Shown: piece by piece, positions 27,665-37,489 of the stretch | Layout: the number at the start of each line of letters is the position of its first letter | How positions within the stretch are numbered: position 1 is the stretch's first letter | Assembly: GCF_003086795.1 (NCBI RefSeq) | Contig: NZ_CP026003.1 | Span: forward strand, 4,159,531 to 4,223,530 | From: Stenotrophomonas sp. SAU14A_NAIMI4_5 | GTDB taxonomy: Bacteria > Pseudomonadota > Gammaproteobacteria > Xanthomonadales > Xanthomonadaceae | Direction: 5' to 3' | Length of the DNA stretch: 64,000 nt | Notes under the pieces: model-generated | Databases searched by the model: none | Told to the model about the DNA's origin: nothing | What the model saw: the letters and a program-made list of their open reading frames with translations, nothing else | Made by a program: the position numbers and the translations under genes

Positions 27665-28141
27665 TCAATCTCCCAGATGGGCGGGCGTACGGGACACATC
27701 GAGGTGCTGCACGCGCACGCCGTCTTCCGATTCCAGCGTCACGATCCACTGCACCGGCGTGGGCGGCGCGGTAACCCGCTGGTCTGCCGGCGGCGGCGGT
27801 GGCGTCTGCAGGCTGCAGTAGAAAGCGGCCTTGATGGTGGGCGCCTGCGGCTGCGAGGGCTGGCAGTCAAAGCCCTTCGCGCGCAGGTGCTGCACCGCCT
27901 CGGCCAGTACGCTGCCGGGGCCTGCCCACTGGCCGAGCTGGGCCTTGCCCGCGGCCGTGGACTGCTGTTCGTGGAAACGGGACGCTTGCTGTCCGGTGTC
28001 ATTCATGGCGGAACATCCTGTCGCAGATGTCAGAAGGAACAGGGAAACCAGAAGCGGGGCGACAGCGGACCGTGCCGCCCCGGGGACACGTATCCCGCCT
28101 CTGCCCCGGGCGCGCCCGGGACGGGGAATGGTGGTAGCCAC
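27665..28141 (-). CDS. Small lipoprotein, possible immunity protein
   Basis: A 158-residue protein starting at a GTG. After a basic, Gly/Arg-rich n-region it has a hydrophobic stretch and lipobox (APLLVSLFLLTSATGC), then a soluble domain of about 115 residues with two cysteines (DCQPSQ and FYCSLQT). The ribosome-binding site is weak, and an internal ATG at 28007 would remove the signal, so the start is uncertain. It directly precedes the effector-like gene (3-nt gap). In Xanthomonas, periplasmic lipoprotein inhibitors precede their type IV effectors in this way; that link is inference. Confidence 0.6.
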   Translation of the reverse strand: MATTIPRPGRARGRGGIRVPGAARSAVAPLLVSLFLLTSATGCSAMNDTGQQASRFHEQQSTAAGKAQLGQWAGPGSVLAEAVQHLRAKGFDCQPSQPQAPTIKAAFYCSLQTPPPPPADQRVTAPPTPVQWIVTLESEDGVRVQHLDVSRTPAHLGD

Positions 28142-28299
28142 GCTGGAGTTACCCCGCTGCAGTGTCGATGGGCAGAAACTAGCATGGAACCTTCGGCGAA
28201 AAGGTGAGGGAACCGCAGGAAAAATCCCAGAAATCTGTAGGAAAATCCCTCAACGTGACGTACGTACAGAAACCGGGTGCGGTTCCCCAGCCCTTCTGC

Positions 28300-28686
28300 T
28301 CAGTCGCGCGCCACCAGGCCCTCTGCACGGCTGTAGACGCGCAGGCGGTGGCCATCGGGATCGACGCCGGTGAAGGTATGGCCGAATTCCAAGGTGACCG
28401 GCGCCTGGGTGATCTGTACCCCCAGTGCGCACCACGCATCATGCAGGTGCTGCACTTCAGCGGGGTTGGCCACCACCATCGCCAGCTCGGCGGCGCCGGC
28501 CTCGGCGGTGACCGGCGGCAGCACGCCATCGCGCTGCCACAGGCCCAGGGCCGCGCCATCGCCGAGCAGGAACAGGGCGAAGCCGGGCGACTGCTCGACC
28601 GGCGGCGTGCCAAGGATGCCGCTGTAGAACGTGGCACTGGCCGCGACATCGCGCACGTACTGCAGCAGGGTGCTGGGCTTGAACAT
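28300..28686 (-). CDS. VOC (glyoxalase/bleomycin-resistance) family protein
   Basis: A 128-residue metalloprotein-fold protein with the paired beta-alpha-beta-beta-beta modules of the vicinal oxygen chelate superfamily (YVRDVAASATFYSGILGTPP near the start, GHTFTGVDPDGHRLRVYS near the end). The fold is clear but the substrate is not; such small single-domain members are often annotated as drug or phenazine-type resistance or lyases. A palindrome (28730-28748) lies 44 nt upstream of its start and may be an operator. Confidence 0.85.
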   Translation of the reverse strand: MFKPSTLLQYVRDVAASATFYSGILGTPPVEQSPGFALFLLGDGAALGLWQRDGVLPPVTAEAGAAELAMVVANPAEVQHLHDAWCALGVQITQAPVTLEFGHTFTGVDPDGHRLRVYSRAEGLVARD

Positions 28687-28729
28687 GGTGGACCTCCGTT
28701 GTTGGGAGCGCCCATGGTGGTGCGGGCCT

Positions 28730-28748
28730 GCTGACAGATCCTGTCAGC
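28730..28748. promoter_or_regulatory. Palindrome upstream of the VOC gene
   Basis: GCTGACAG-atc-CTGTCAGC is a perfect 8+3+8 inverted repeat 44 nt upstream of the VOC start codon. It is a reasonable repressor site, but it shares the CTGACAG core with the ATCTGTCAGAT palindromes that flank SMAG repeats elsewhere in the window. Confidence 0.4.
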
Positions 28749-28782
28749 AGCGTTGACGGCGCTGGCCTGCGCTTCTGCCCTG

Positions 28783-28861
28783 GTAGAGTCGACTGTCAGT
28801 CGACTGCTCCTGCGTGAAAATCCCGCGCTTCGCGCGATAGTCGACTAGCAGTCGACTCTAC
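28783..28861. repeat. Head-to-head SMAG dimer
   Basis: Two palindromes (28783-28805, GTAG at left, and 28838-28861, CTAC at right) with AGTCGAC arms form one larger inverted repeat between the VOC gene and the WYL regulator. Confidence 0.87.
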
Positions 28862-28909
28862 CCCCGGCGTTTCGTACGCCGCCGGCTCCGGGCAGCGCGC
28901 TCTTGCAGC

Positions 28910-29617
28910 TCACGCCCGGTCCAGCCAATCCGGGGCGATGCCCTGCGCTTTCTGCCAGCGGCGCAGCAAGGTGCCGCGCGGCACGCGGTAGCGATCTTCC
29001 AGCGTGCGCACCTGGCGGATGCGATCCAGGCGGAAATGGCGGAAATCCTCGCGGCCCTCGCACCATGCCGCCAGCACCACCACCTCATCGAAGTAGCCCA
29101 GCGCGAACGGCCAGACCACGCGCTCGGTGCGCTGCCCCTGCGCATCCTCATAGGCAAACTGCAGCCGCTGCTGCACGCCCACGGCTTCGCGCACCGCCTG
29201 CAGCCGCGCCGCCGGCACCGTCGCTCCAGCCTTCGAGGGACCGATGCGCAGGCCGCTGTCGCGCAGCGCTTCACGGCGTGCGGCGGGCAGTACATGGGCG
29301 ATGCGTGCCAGGGCATCGCGAGCAGCATCAGCCAGTGCCGGCTCGGTGCGCGCAGCCACCCAACGCAGCCCAAGCACCAGCGCATCGATCTCGGCCGGCG
29401 GAAGGGTCATCGGTGGCAGCACGTCGCCGGGTATCAACTGGTAACCCACGCCGGCCTCGCCGCGCAGGTCGGCCCCCTGCGCGCGCAGGGTCTCGATGTC
29501 GCGGTACAGCGTGCGCAGGCTGATGCCCAGCGCCTCGGCCAGGGCCTGCCCGGCCACCGGCCGGCGGTGCCGGCGCAGCAGCTGCAGCAGCTGGGTCAGG
29601 CGCAGCGCCCGCGACAT
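28910..29617 (-). CDS. WYL-domain transcriptional regulator (YafY-type)
   Basis: A 235-residue regulator. The N-terminal helix-turn-helix is LALLRRHRRPVAG-type (TQLLQLLRRHRRPVAGQALA, then ALGISLRTLYRDIETLRAQG). The WYL domain follows (WPFALGYFDEVVVLAAWCEG, then HFRLDRIRQVRTLEDRY), where the usual WYL is replaced by FAL-type residues, as in many members. It shares one base with the stop of the upstream gene (TGATG), so it is translationally coupled to it. The VOC gene downstream is a likely target. Confidence 0.88.
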   Translation of the reverse strand: MSRALRLTQLLQLLRRHRRPVAGQALAEALGISLRTLYRDIETLRAQGADLRGEAGVGYQLIPGDVLPPMTLPPAEIDALVLGLRWVAARTEPALADAARDALARIAHVLPAARREALRDSGLRIGPSKAGATVPAARLQAVREAVGVQQRLQFAYEDAQGQRTERVVWPFALGYFDEVVVLAAWCEGREDFRHFRLDRIRQVRTLEDRYRVPRGTLLRRWQKAQGIAPDWLDRA

Positions 29618-30252
29618 CAGCCGGCCAGCGCGCTGGACGCCACCACGTGCTCGCCCGGCGGCGGTGCCAGTGCGGCATCCACCAGCGCCCTGGCAATGCG
29701 GCTGGCCGGATTGATCCGCCAGGCTCGCGGCAGCACCGGCCCGAGCACGCCCAGCACCTGCAGGGCGAAGTGCTCGCTGCGACGCACCTGCTGCCGCTGG
29801 CCCCCGATCAGGCCCGGCCGCACCAGGGTGAGCGAGGCGAAGCCCAGTGCGCGCAGGTCGCGCTCCAGCTCGCCCTTCACCCGGTTGTAGAAGAGGGCCG
29901 AGCCCGCGTTGGCACCGGCTGCGGAGTTCAACACGAAGGCGCGCGCGCCCTCAGTCCGGGCCAGGCGGGCGAAGGCCAGCGGGTAATCGTGGTCGATGCG
30001 GTAGAAGGCTTCGCGGCTGCCGGCCTGGGCCATGGTGCTGCCCAGCGCGCAGATCACCGTATCCACCTGGGCCCAGTCCGGTGCGTCCGGCAGGGCGTCG
30101 AACTGCAGCACCGGGGCATGCAGTTTCGGATGGCTCAGGCCCAGCGGACGCCGGGTCGGAGCCACCACCGCGCGGCACAGCGGGTCATCCAGCAGCATCG
30201 GCAGGGCCAGGCCGCCGACCAGGCCGGTCGCCCCCAGCAACATCACGCGCAT
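29617..30252 (-). CDS. NAD(P)-binding oxidoreductase-like protein
   Basis: A 211-residue atypical short-chain dehydrogenase (HTATIP2/NAD(P)H-binding type). The Rossmann motif is MLLGATGLVGGLALP, and the catalytic-like segment is LNSAAGANAGSALFYNRVKG (Tyr-x3-Lys as YNRVK). The substrate is unknown. The ATG at 30252 is chosen because GGGGAGG lies just upstream; the 15-residue extension to 30297 lacks support. It forms an operon with the WYL regulator. Confidence 0.86.
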   Translation of the reverse strand: MRVMLLGATGLVGGLALPMLLDDPLCRAVVAPTRRPLGLSHPKLHAPVLQFDALPDAPDWAQVDTVICALGSTMAQAGSREAFYRIDHDYPLAFARLARTEGARAFVLNSAAGANAGSALFYNRVKGELERDLRALGFASLTLVRPGLIGGQRQQVRRSEHFALQVLGVLGPVLPRAWRINPASRIARALVDAALAPPPGEHVVASSALAG

Positions 30253-30358
30253 ACCCACCTCCCCTACGGCATCCTGTCGACCATCGTAGCCGTTCAAGCC
30301 GTCGGCGGCCGCGCCGATATGCTGTCACCAGTCCCTGCCAGCCCCAGGATTTTTTGCC

Positions 30359-31897
30359 ATGACGGACCAGTCCGACCACCGCCCTGCCCCCGGTACCGCC
30401 CTGGGACCGCCGGCGCACGTGCGTGCGGTGTCCGACGATGGCCGCGGCGACCGGGTGGTCCTGCAGGGCGGCACGGCCGTGGCGCTGCAGCAGCTGTTCG
30501 CCGGTGCCGATGCGCCCGAGCCGCTGCTGGCCGCCTTCGCCAATGGCATGGCCACCCTGCCCGGCGAGCTGGGCGACATGGGTGACCGCCTGCAGTCGGC
30601 CCAGGCCAGCGCCGACTGGCCGCGCTACGGCCGGGCCATGCGGCAGCTGATCGACAAATACATCCGCACCATCGAGCAGCACTCGCCCGATGGCCAGCCC
30701 GACAGCCTGCGCCTGTCCGAGCAGCTGCGCCTGCTGCTGGGTGGTGCGGTGGTGTCGCTGCTGCTGCACGACCCGGACCTGCGCGAACAGGCCCAGGCGC
30801 TGGCCGGCAAGCTGCGGCAATGGCAGCCCGGTGCACCGCTGGAGCCCATCGAACAGGGCGTGCGCGAGCTGGGCCACCAGGTGGGCGTGCGTGCGGAAAG
30901 CTGGCAGGAACAGCAGGCGCTGCTGCTGGAACTGTTCGCCCTGCTGCTGGAGAACGTCAGCGAGCTGCTGGATGACCGCAGCTGGCTGCAGGGCCAGATC
31001 GCCGCGGTACGCCAGCTGCTGGCCGGCCCGCTGGAAGCGGAATCGGTCGAGCGCACGCGCGCCGAGCTGCGCGAGGTGATCTACAAGCAGGGGCTGCTGC
31101 GCCAGGGCATCGACGATTCCAAGGCGGCGATGCGCGGCCTGATGGGTGAGTTCATCGAACGCATGGACGGCATGGCCGCCAGCACCGGGGAATACCACGA
31201 CCGCATCGGCACCTATGCCCTGCAGCTGCGCGAGGCACGCAGCATCGCCGACCTCAACCAGCTGCTGCAGGAAGTGATGCATGACACCGGCAAGGTGCAG
31301 CAGCAGGCCGCACAGGCGCGCGACCACCTGGCCAGTGCGCGGCAGGAAGTGGAACGCGCCGAGCGGCGCATCAGCGAACTGGAACAGGAACTGCGCGAGG
31401 CCGGCGACCTGGCCCGCATCGATCCGCTGACCCAGGCCCTCAATCGCCGTGGCCTGGACGAGATGCTGCAGCGGGAAATGGCCCGCGCGGCGCGCAACAA
31501 CACGCCGTTGGGCCTGGCGGTGATCGACCTGGATGACTTCCACCAGACCAACGATGCCCACGGCCACGCCGGTGGCGATGCGCTGCTGCAGCACCTGGTG
31601 TCGACCTGCCGGCTGCTGCTGCGCGCCACCGATGGCGTCGCCCGCCTCGGCGGTGATGAGTTCGTACTGGTACTGCCGGAAACCCCGGGCGCCGACAGCA
31701 TGGCCACGGTGCAGCGCCTGCAGCGCTCACTGGCCCATCGCGTGCTGACCGTGCAGGACAAGCGCGTGCCGGTGCACTTCAGTGCCGGCCTGGCGCAGTG
31801 GCAGCCCGGCGATGATGCCGAGGCACTGCTGCGGCGCGCCGATGAGGCGCTGTACGTGGCCAAGCGACAGGGCAAGAACCGGGTGCAGGCGGGGTAA
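30359..31897 (+). CDS. Diguanylate cyclase (GGDEF protein)
   Basis: A 512-residue soluble protein making c-di-GMP. The C-terminal GGDEF domain begins at RIDPLTQALNRRGLDEML and has an intact active site, RLGGDEFVLVLPE. An inhibitory I-site RxxD (RATD) lies exactly five residues before it, so product feedback is likely. The N-terminal 340 residues have no membrane segment; they are helical with a likely coiled coil (QQQAAQARDHLASARQEVER) before the catalytic domain and no sensor domain I recognise. It is a single gene starting about 60 nt from the divergent NAD(P)-binding gene. Confidence 0.92.
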   Translation: MTDQSDHRPAPGTALGPPAHVRAVSDDGRGDRVVLQGGTAVALQQLFAGADAPEPLLAAFANGMATLPGELGDMGDRLQSAQASADWPRYGRAMRQLIDKYIRTIEQHSPDGQPDSLRLSEQLRLLLGGAVVSLLLHDPDLREQAQALAGKLRQWQPGAPLEPIEQGVRELGHQVGVRAESWQEQQALLLELFALLLENVSELLDDRSWLQGQIAAVRQLLAGPLEAESVERTRAELREVIYKQGLLRQGIDDSKAAMRGLMGEFIERMDGMAASTGEYHDRIGTYALQLREARSIADLNQLLQEVMHDTGKVQQQAAQARDHLASARQEVERAERRISELEQELREAGDLARIDPLTQALNRRGLDEMLQREMARAARNNTPLGLAVIDLDDFHQTNDAHGHAGGDALLQHLVSTCRLLLRATDGVARLGGDEFVLVLPETPGADSMATVQRLQRSLAHRVLTVQDKRVPVHFSAGLAQWQPGDDAEALLRRADEALYVAKRQGKNRVQAG

Positions 31898-31932
31898 TCC
31901 GCCCTGGTGGGTATGGCCCGGCGGCGGCGGTT

Positions 31933-31958
31933 GGTGGGTGCCGACCGTTGGTCGGCAC
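31933..31958 (+). repeat. SMAG REP palindrome
   Basis: GGTGGGTGCCGACC-gtt-GGTCGGCAC palindrome between the convergent diguanylate cyclase and DUF808 genes. Confidence 0.85.
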
Positions 31959-31980
31959 GCCCTTCGCGCGGCGGCCGTTG

Positions 31981-32907
<927 letters not shown>

Positions 32908-33085
32908 GGTGGATCCAAAGAGGGGATGGGCGGATTCTGACTGATCCGGTGCCTGCTGCGGAAGCGGGTTCACTGCGTGCCTACCGCGCAGCAGGGACAC
33001 TGGCAGCGTCCCCCCTTCTGCCGGGCCCGTCCGCCGGGCATGGTCCGGCGCTACCAGAGCAGCGCACCGCCCCGAGGAGTTCCGC

Positions 33086-34777
33086 TTGAGCAATCCGTCC
33101 ACCGCCACGGCCAATCCCACACTGGTCAAGGGCATGAACCGGCGCAGCCAGATCCTGCGCCTGCTGATGCGCTACCGCCATTCGGGCGTTTTTTCCGGGA
33201 TGAACCTGGAAGCCTCCGGCCCCCACTCCGATATCCCGGCCGACGGGAACCCTGACCAGTTCGTCAGCGACCTGGAGGCACTGGGGCCGACGTTCGTCAA
33301 GCTGGGGCAGATGCTTTCCACGCGCCCGGACATGATCCCGGCCGAGTTCGCCACGGCCTTGGAACGCATGCAGGAGAATGTGGCGCCCATCCCGGTCGAG
33401 CGCATCCACGCCGTCATCGAGCAGGAGCTGGGCGCCGGGGTCAACAAGCTGTTTGCTTCGTTCGACCCAGAGCCGCTTGGCTGCGCCTCGATCGCCCAGG
33501 TTCACCGCGCGGTCCTGCACGACGGCCGACTGGTGGCGGTAAAGGTGCAGAAGCCGGAGGTCGCCGCGCAGCTGCGTTCGGACCTTGATGCGCTGCGCAG
33601 CTTCGCCCTGGCCGCCGACCATCTCACCCAGGTTGGCCGCCGGGTACGCCTGCGCGACTGGCTCAATGAGTTCGGCAAGACGCTGATGCAGGAGCTGGAC
33701 TACCGCACCGAGGCGGAGAATCTGGCCCGCTTCGGCCGCCACCTCTCGCCCTTCAAGCGGCTGTGGGTGCCTCAGCCGCTGTGGGATTACTGCGGCCAGC
33801 GCGTATTGACGATGGAACTGGTCAACGGCGTGCGCGTCGATGCAATCCCCGCCGTGCGCCGTACCGAGCAACCGATGGACCCCCTGGCTGCCGCGCTGAT
33901 CAGGGGCTATCTGGACCAGATCTTCGTGCATGGCGAGATCCATGCCGATCCGCATCCCGGCAACCTGCGGGTGACGCCCGATGGCCGGCTGGCGATCTTC
34001 GACCTGGGCATGGTCGCGCACATGCCGCCGCGCCTGCGCGAGCGCATGCTGAAGATCCTGTTTGCGGCCGTGGATGGACGGGGCGAGGAGGTGGCCGACG
34101 ACCTGATCAGCATCAGCACGCGCCTGGAGTCCTTTGACGAGGAGCGCTACCTGCGTGAGACCGGGCAGCTGATCGCCCGCTATGCGGCCAGCAGCAGCTT
34201 CACCGAGGGCAAGGTGGTGCTGGACATGGTGCGCATCGCCACCGCCTGCGGTCTGCGCACACCGCCGGAATTGAGTCTGCTGGGCAAGGCGCTGCTGAAC
34301 CTTGAGAGCGTGTGCCTGCTGCTGGCACCGGAACTGGACACCCGCCGCATCGTCGAACGACAGCTGCAGCACGTGATGCGGGCACGCCTGAAGAAGTCAC
34401 TCTCAATGCCCAACCTGGCCAGCGAGGCGATGGAGCTGCAGCAGCTGCTGCGCGATGGGCCGCGCAAGCTGACCGACATCATGGCGCTGCTGGCCGAGAA
34501 CCGCCTGCAGATGAAGGTGACCGGTCTGGAAGAATCGCGGCTGATGGAAAATCTGCAGAAGATCGCCAACCGCGTGGCGGCCGGCATCATCAGCGCGGCG
34601 CTGATCATGGCTGCCTCGCTGATGATGAAGCTGGAGACCGGCTGGCACATCTTCGGCTATCCGGCCATCGCGCTGTTCCTGATGCTGATCGGCGTCGTGC
34701 TCGGACTGGGCATCGTGACCAGCGCATTGCTGTTCGATCGGCGTGCACGTGCGCGTGAGGAACGCGGGCATCGTTGA
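33086..34777 (+). CDS. ABC1/UbiB family atypical kinase-like protein
   Basis: A 563-residue member of the AarF/UbiB/ADCK family, tied to ubiquinone synthesis or membrane lipid homeostasis. The family KxGQ motif is FVKLGQMLSTRPDMIP, the N-lobe lysine is in LVAVKVQKPEV, the catalytic loop is HGEIHADPHPGNLRV and the metal loop is IFDLGMVAHM. Two C-terminal transmembrane helices anchor it. The start is a TTG with GAGGAG 6 nt upstream; an ATG at 33134 is the alternative. It may be a second paralogue rather than the true ubiB, because ubiE/ubiJ are not adjacent. Confidence 0.9.
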   Translation: MSNPSTATANPTLVKGMNRRSQILRLLMRYRHSGVFSGMNLEASGPHSDIPADGNPDQFVSDLEALGPTFVKLGQMLSTRPDMIPAEFATALERMQENVAPIPVERIHAVIEQELGAGVNKLFASFDPEPLGCASIAQVHRAVLHDGRLVAVKVQKPEVAAQLRSDLDALRSFALAADHLTQVGRRVRLRDWLNEFGKTLMQELDYRTEAENLARFGRHLSPFKRLWVPQPLWDYCGQRVLTMELVNGVRVDAIPAVRRTEQPMDPLAAALIRGYLDQIFVHGEIHADPHPGNLRVTPDGRLAIFDLGMVAHMPPRLRERMLKILFAAVDGRGEEVADDLISISTRLESFDEERYLRETGQLIARYAASSSFTEGKVVLDMVRIATACGLRTPPELSLLGKALLNLESVCLLLAPELDTRRIVERQLQHVMRARLKKSLSMPNLASEAMELQQLLRDGPRKLTDIMALLAENRLQMKVTGLEESRLMENLQKIANRVAAGIISAALIMAASLMMKLETGWHIFGYPAIALFLMLIGVVLGLGIVTSALLFDRRARAREERGHR

Positions 34778-34805
34778 AGAAGCGGGAAATCGCGCCGCTT
34801 TTTAA

Positions 34806-34857
34806 TGAAATCGCGTAGCGGCTTTCACGCTGGTTTTACTTGAAACGCGCGATTTCA
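34806..34857. promoter_or_regulatory. Inverted repeat upstream of opgB
   Basis: TGAAATCGCG (34806-34815) and CGCGATTTCA (34848-34857) are exact complements, and an extra direct copy GAAATCGCG lies at 34786-34794. The region is A+T-rich and about 100 nt upstream of the opgB start. It may be an operator or a structured leader. Confidence 0.35.
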
Positions 34858-34952
34858 CCTCATGTAACAAACAAACATTTCAGTCAGGTTCGTGCATGCA
34901 CTATCGGGTCATCAGCCTGTCATGCACGTGTGCTTGAGGCAGCGCTGGTCGG

Positions 34953-37115
34953 ATGGACACGCGTCGGTACGACGTCCATCACCACCTCCCGTCACTGCCG
35001 AAGCCGCTTATGCTCTGGATCCTGCTGCTGTCGCTGTTGTTGTTGGCCTGGTTGTTCCTCGCCTCCGATAAGTGGGTGTGGTGGAAGGCGAGCACGTTCT
35101 CGCTGCTGCTGCTCCTGCTCAGCACGTGGTGGTTGATCGACAAGCTGTCCGGCGATGGCCTGAATGCCGCAACGCTCTACCACCTGGGCGCCGACATGGA
35201 AGGCGCCGGCATCGCGGACTTCAAGGGCTATATCGCCGGCTACATCGCGCTCGTCCTGGTGTCGCTGCTGCCGCTGTTTGCCACGCGGGTGAAGCGCTGG
35301 CGCCGCCCGGGTCGCGGTGGCGCATGGTTCGCCGGCTTCGCGGTGGTGTGGATCACCACGATCATGATCAGCCCGCTGGCACGTGATGGCCAGCGCCTGT
35401 ACCAGCAGCTGCGCCCGGTCGATTTCGCCCGCATCGCTCCCGAATACCAGGTGCCGACGCAGCCGCTGCAGCGCCCGCGCAACATCGTCTGGATCTACGG
35501 CGAAAGCCTGGAACGCACCTATCTGGACGAAAACGTGTTCCCGGGCCTGATGCCCAACATCAACCGTCTCGCCAGCCAGTCGCTGGACGTGCGCGGGCTG
35601 GCCTCGGCCGAAGGCAGCGGCTGGACCATCGCCGGCCTGGTGTCGTCGATGTGCGGCGTGCCGCTGACCACCTCGCAGGGCGATGAAAACAGCATGGACC
35701 GCATGGGCAGCTTCCTGCCCAAGGCCGTGTGCCTGGGCGACTACCTGAAGCAGCAGGGCTACACAAACCATTACCTGGGCGGCGCCAGCGGCCGCTTCGC
35801 CGGCAAGGGCCAGTTCCTGGCCAGCCACGGTTTCGATGAAGTGCACGACCTGGAATGGTTCAAGCAGCAGAAGAAGATCGGCCGCGTGCATTACTCGCCG
35901 TGGGGCGTGCACGACGACGTGCTGCTGGACACCGCCTACCAGCGCTTCGAACAGCTCTCGCGCAAGGGCGAGCCGTTCATGCTGACCACGCTGACCATGG
36001 ACACCCACCACCCCGCTGGCCATCTGCCGGTGGCGTGCAAGGGCCAGCGTTATGAAAGCAAGTACGGCAACATCAACATGCTCAACGCGCTGAAGTGCAG
36101 CGACCGGCTGATCTCGCAGCTGGTGCAGCGCATCCAGGCCAGCCCTTATGGCAAGGACACGCTGATCGTGATCGCCTCGGATCACCTGGCGATGCCCAAC
36201 GACCTCACCGACATCCTGACCCAGCAGAAGCGCGAGAACCTGCTGCTGTTCCTCGGCGATGGCATTGCCCCGCAGCAGCTGAAGGCCGACGCCGGCACCA
36301 CGCTGGATTCGGGTGCGACCCTGCTCAGCCTGCTGGACCCGCAGCTGAAGACGATGGGCTTCGGTCGCTCGCTGATCGATACCCAGCGCGCGCCCAGCGC
36401 GAGTGTGGCGACCCAGCGCGATGGTGGCCGCGATTATCCGCAGTACCTGGCCTTCGCCCGCTCGCTCTGGTTGGGCGAGCCGACCCGCGAACTGAAGATC
36501 GATGGCGATGACCAGGTGGTGGTCGGCCTGCAGCACGTGCAGCCGCCGGTGCTGCTGGAGTACGACAAGGACTGGAGCCTGAAATCGGTGTATCTGGAAA
36601 ACACCTCGCGCCAGTTCGACGATGCCGACCCGGACAACACACTCGCCTATGTGGATCGCTGCACGGCGTTCGAGGATGGCTCGGCCGACGGCGACTGGTG
36701 CGCGCTGCTGGTGAACCGCGACAACGGCATCAAGTTGTTCCGCGATGACGACCTGCGTGGCGGCATCGCGGTGGATGCACCGCTGGAGTCGTTCCAGGGC
36801 CCGCGCCCGAGCGTGCGCCAGGCGCACATGATCACCCAGAAGGGCCGCCGCACCCGTGCCGGCCAGTACATGCTGGAACTGGTGGCGAGCCAGCGCCCGG
36901 ACCGCGGTTTCTGGATCGAGGCAGTGTCGTCGCAGCGCAAGGTGGTGCTGGCCCAGCAGTGGGTGCAGCCGGATGCGGACGGCAAGATCAACGTCTCGTT
37001 CGGGTTGGACCACGAGGTGGATGATCTGGAGATCCGGGCGTGGTTGAACCATGCCGAGAAGCTGGCGGTGGATACGTTTGCGCTGGTGCCGTCGCGCGCA
37101 CGCCCGCGGGGGTAA
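34953..37115 (+). CDS. opgB: Phosphoglycerol transferase I (OpgB/MdoB-like)
   Basis: A 720-residue inner-membrane enzyme with a periplasmic sulfatase/alkaline-phosphatase-fold domain that transfers phosphoglycerol from phosphatidylglycerol to osmoregulated periplasmic glucans. Three or four N-terminal transmembrane helices are followed by the catalytic domain: NIVWIYGESLERTYLDENVF, the nucleophile region SGWTIAGLVSSMCGVPLTTS, and HDDVLLDTAYQRF with MDTHHPAGHLP and IASDHLAMPN as later metal sites. The length is normal for OpgB. The gene is followed by a repeat-rich block. Confidence 0.93.
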   Translation: MDTRRYDVHHHLPSLPKPLMLWILLLSLLLLAWLFLASDKWVWWKASTFSLLLLLLSTWWLIDKLSGDGLNAATLYHLGADMEGAGIADFKGYIAGYIALVLVSLLPLFATRVKRWRRPGRGGAWFAGFAVVWITTIMISPLARDGQRLYQQLRPVDFARIAPEYQVPTQPLQRPRNIVWIYGESLERTYLDENVFPGLMPNINRLASQSLDVRGLASAEGSGWTIAGLVSSMCGVPLTTSQGDENSMDRMGSFLPKAVCLGDYLKQQGYTNHYLGGASGRFAGKGQFLASHGFDEVHDLEWFKQQKKIGRVHYSPWGVHDDVLLDTAYQRFEQLSRKGEPFMLTTLTMDTHHPAGHLPVACKGQRYESKYGNINMLNALKCSDRLISQLVQRIQASPYGKDTLIVIASDHLAMPNDLTDILTQQKRENLLLFLGDGIAPQQLKADAGTTLDSGATLLSLLDPQLKTMGFGRSLIDTQRAPSASVATQRDGGRDYPQYLAFARSLWLGEPTRELKIDGDDQVVVGLQHVQPPVLLEYDKDWSLKSVYLENTSRQFDDADPDNTLAYVDRCTAFEDGSADGDWCALLVNRDNGIKLFRDDDLRGGIAVDAPLESFQGPRPSVRQAHMITQKGRRTRAGQYMLELVASQRPDRGFWIEAVSSQRKVVLAQQWVQPDADGKINVSFGLDHEVDDLEIRAWLNHAEKLAVDTFALVPSRARPRG

Positions 37116-37235
37116 GGGTTTTTCCTTTGCAGGGCTTGCAGCCCTGCACCTGCAGAAGCCGAAGCAAGATCAAGAGCGGCATTCCGTGGGATGGCGGGGC
37201 ACTGTGGGTTTGCGGGGACGCCGTAAACCCATCCA

Positions 37236-37489
37236 TGAAGTGACCCCCTGGAGTTGGACACCTGATCCAACCCAGAGGGTTATATGAATAGATATGAGGT
37301 TCGTTTCAAATTGCAGGTGGCCAAAGAGGCCTGCAAGACCTCCACATCGGTCAAGGCGGTTGTACATCCGGTACTACAACGAAGACCGTATCCGATTGAA
37401 ACTAAAGGGCCTGAGCCCGGTAAAGTACCGGCAGCAGGCCGCGTTGGCCGCCTGATCCCCCAACTGTCCAACTTTTGGGGGTCACTTCA
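37236..37489 (+). mobile_element. Internally deleted IS3-family element (254 bp)
   Basis: The ends form imperfect inverted repeats starting TGAAGTGACCCCC, followed by AGTTGGACA after three differing bases, typical of the IS3 family (IS150-like group). The element is flanked by the 3-bp direct repeat CCA (37233-37235 and 37490-37492). Inside, the start of orfA (MNRYEVRFKLQVAKEACKTS) is joined near 37355 to the very end of orfB (YYNEDRIRLKLKGLSPVKYR). All catalytic sequence is deleted, so it can move only if supplied with transposase. Confidence 0.88.
37284..37455 (+). pseudogene. Remnant of IS3 orfA/orfB transposase
   Basis: The 5' part (37284 to about 37355) encodes the beginning of an IS3 OrfA. 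The 3' part (about 37356-37455) encodes the last 30 or so residues of OrfB, ending ALAA with TGA at 37453-37455. The helix-turn-helix and DDE domains are missing. Confidence 0.85.

Noticed and set aside
33086..33135. Upstream extension of the DUF808 frame to 33135
   Set aside because: It would overlap the start region of the UbiB-like gene on the other strand and lacks similarity to the family, whose proteins start at MAGASLF.
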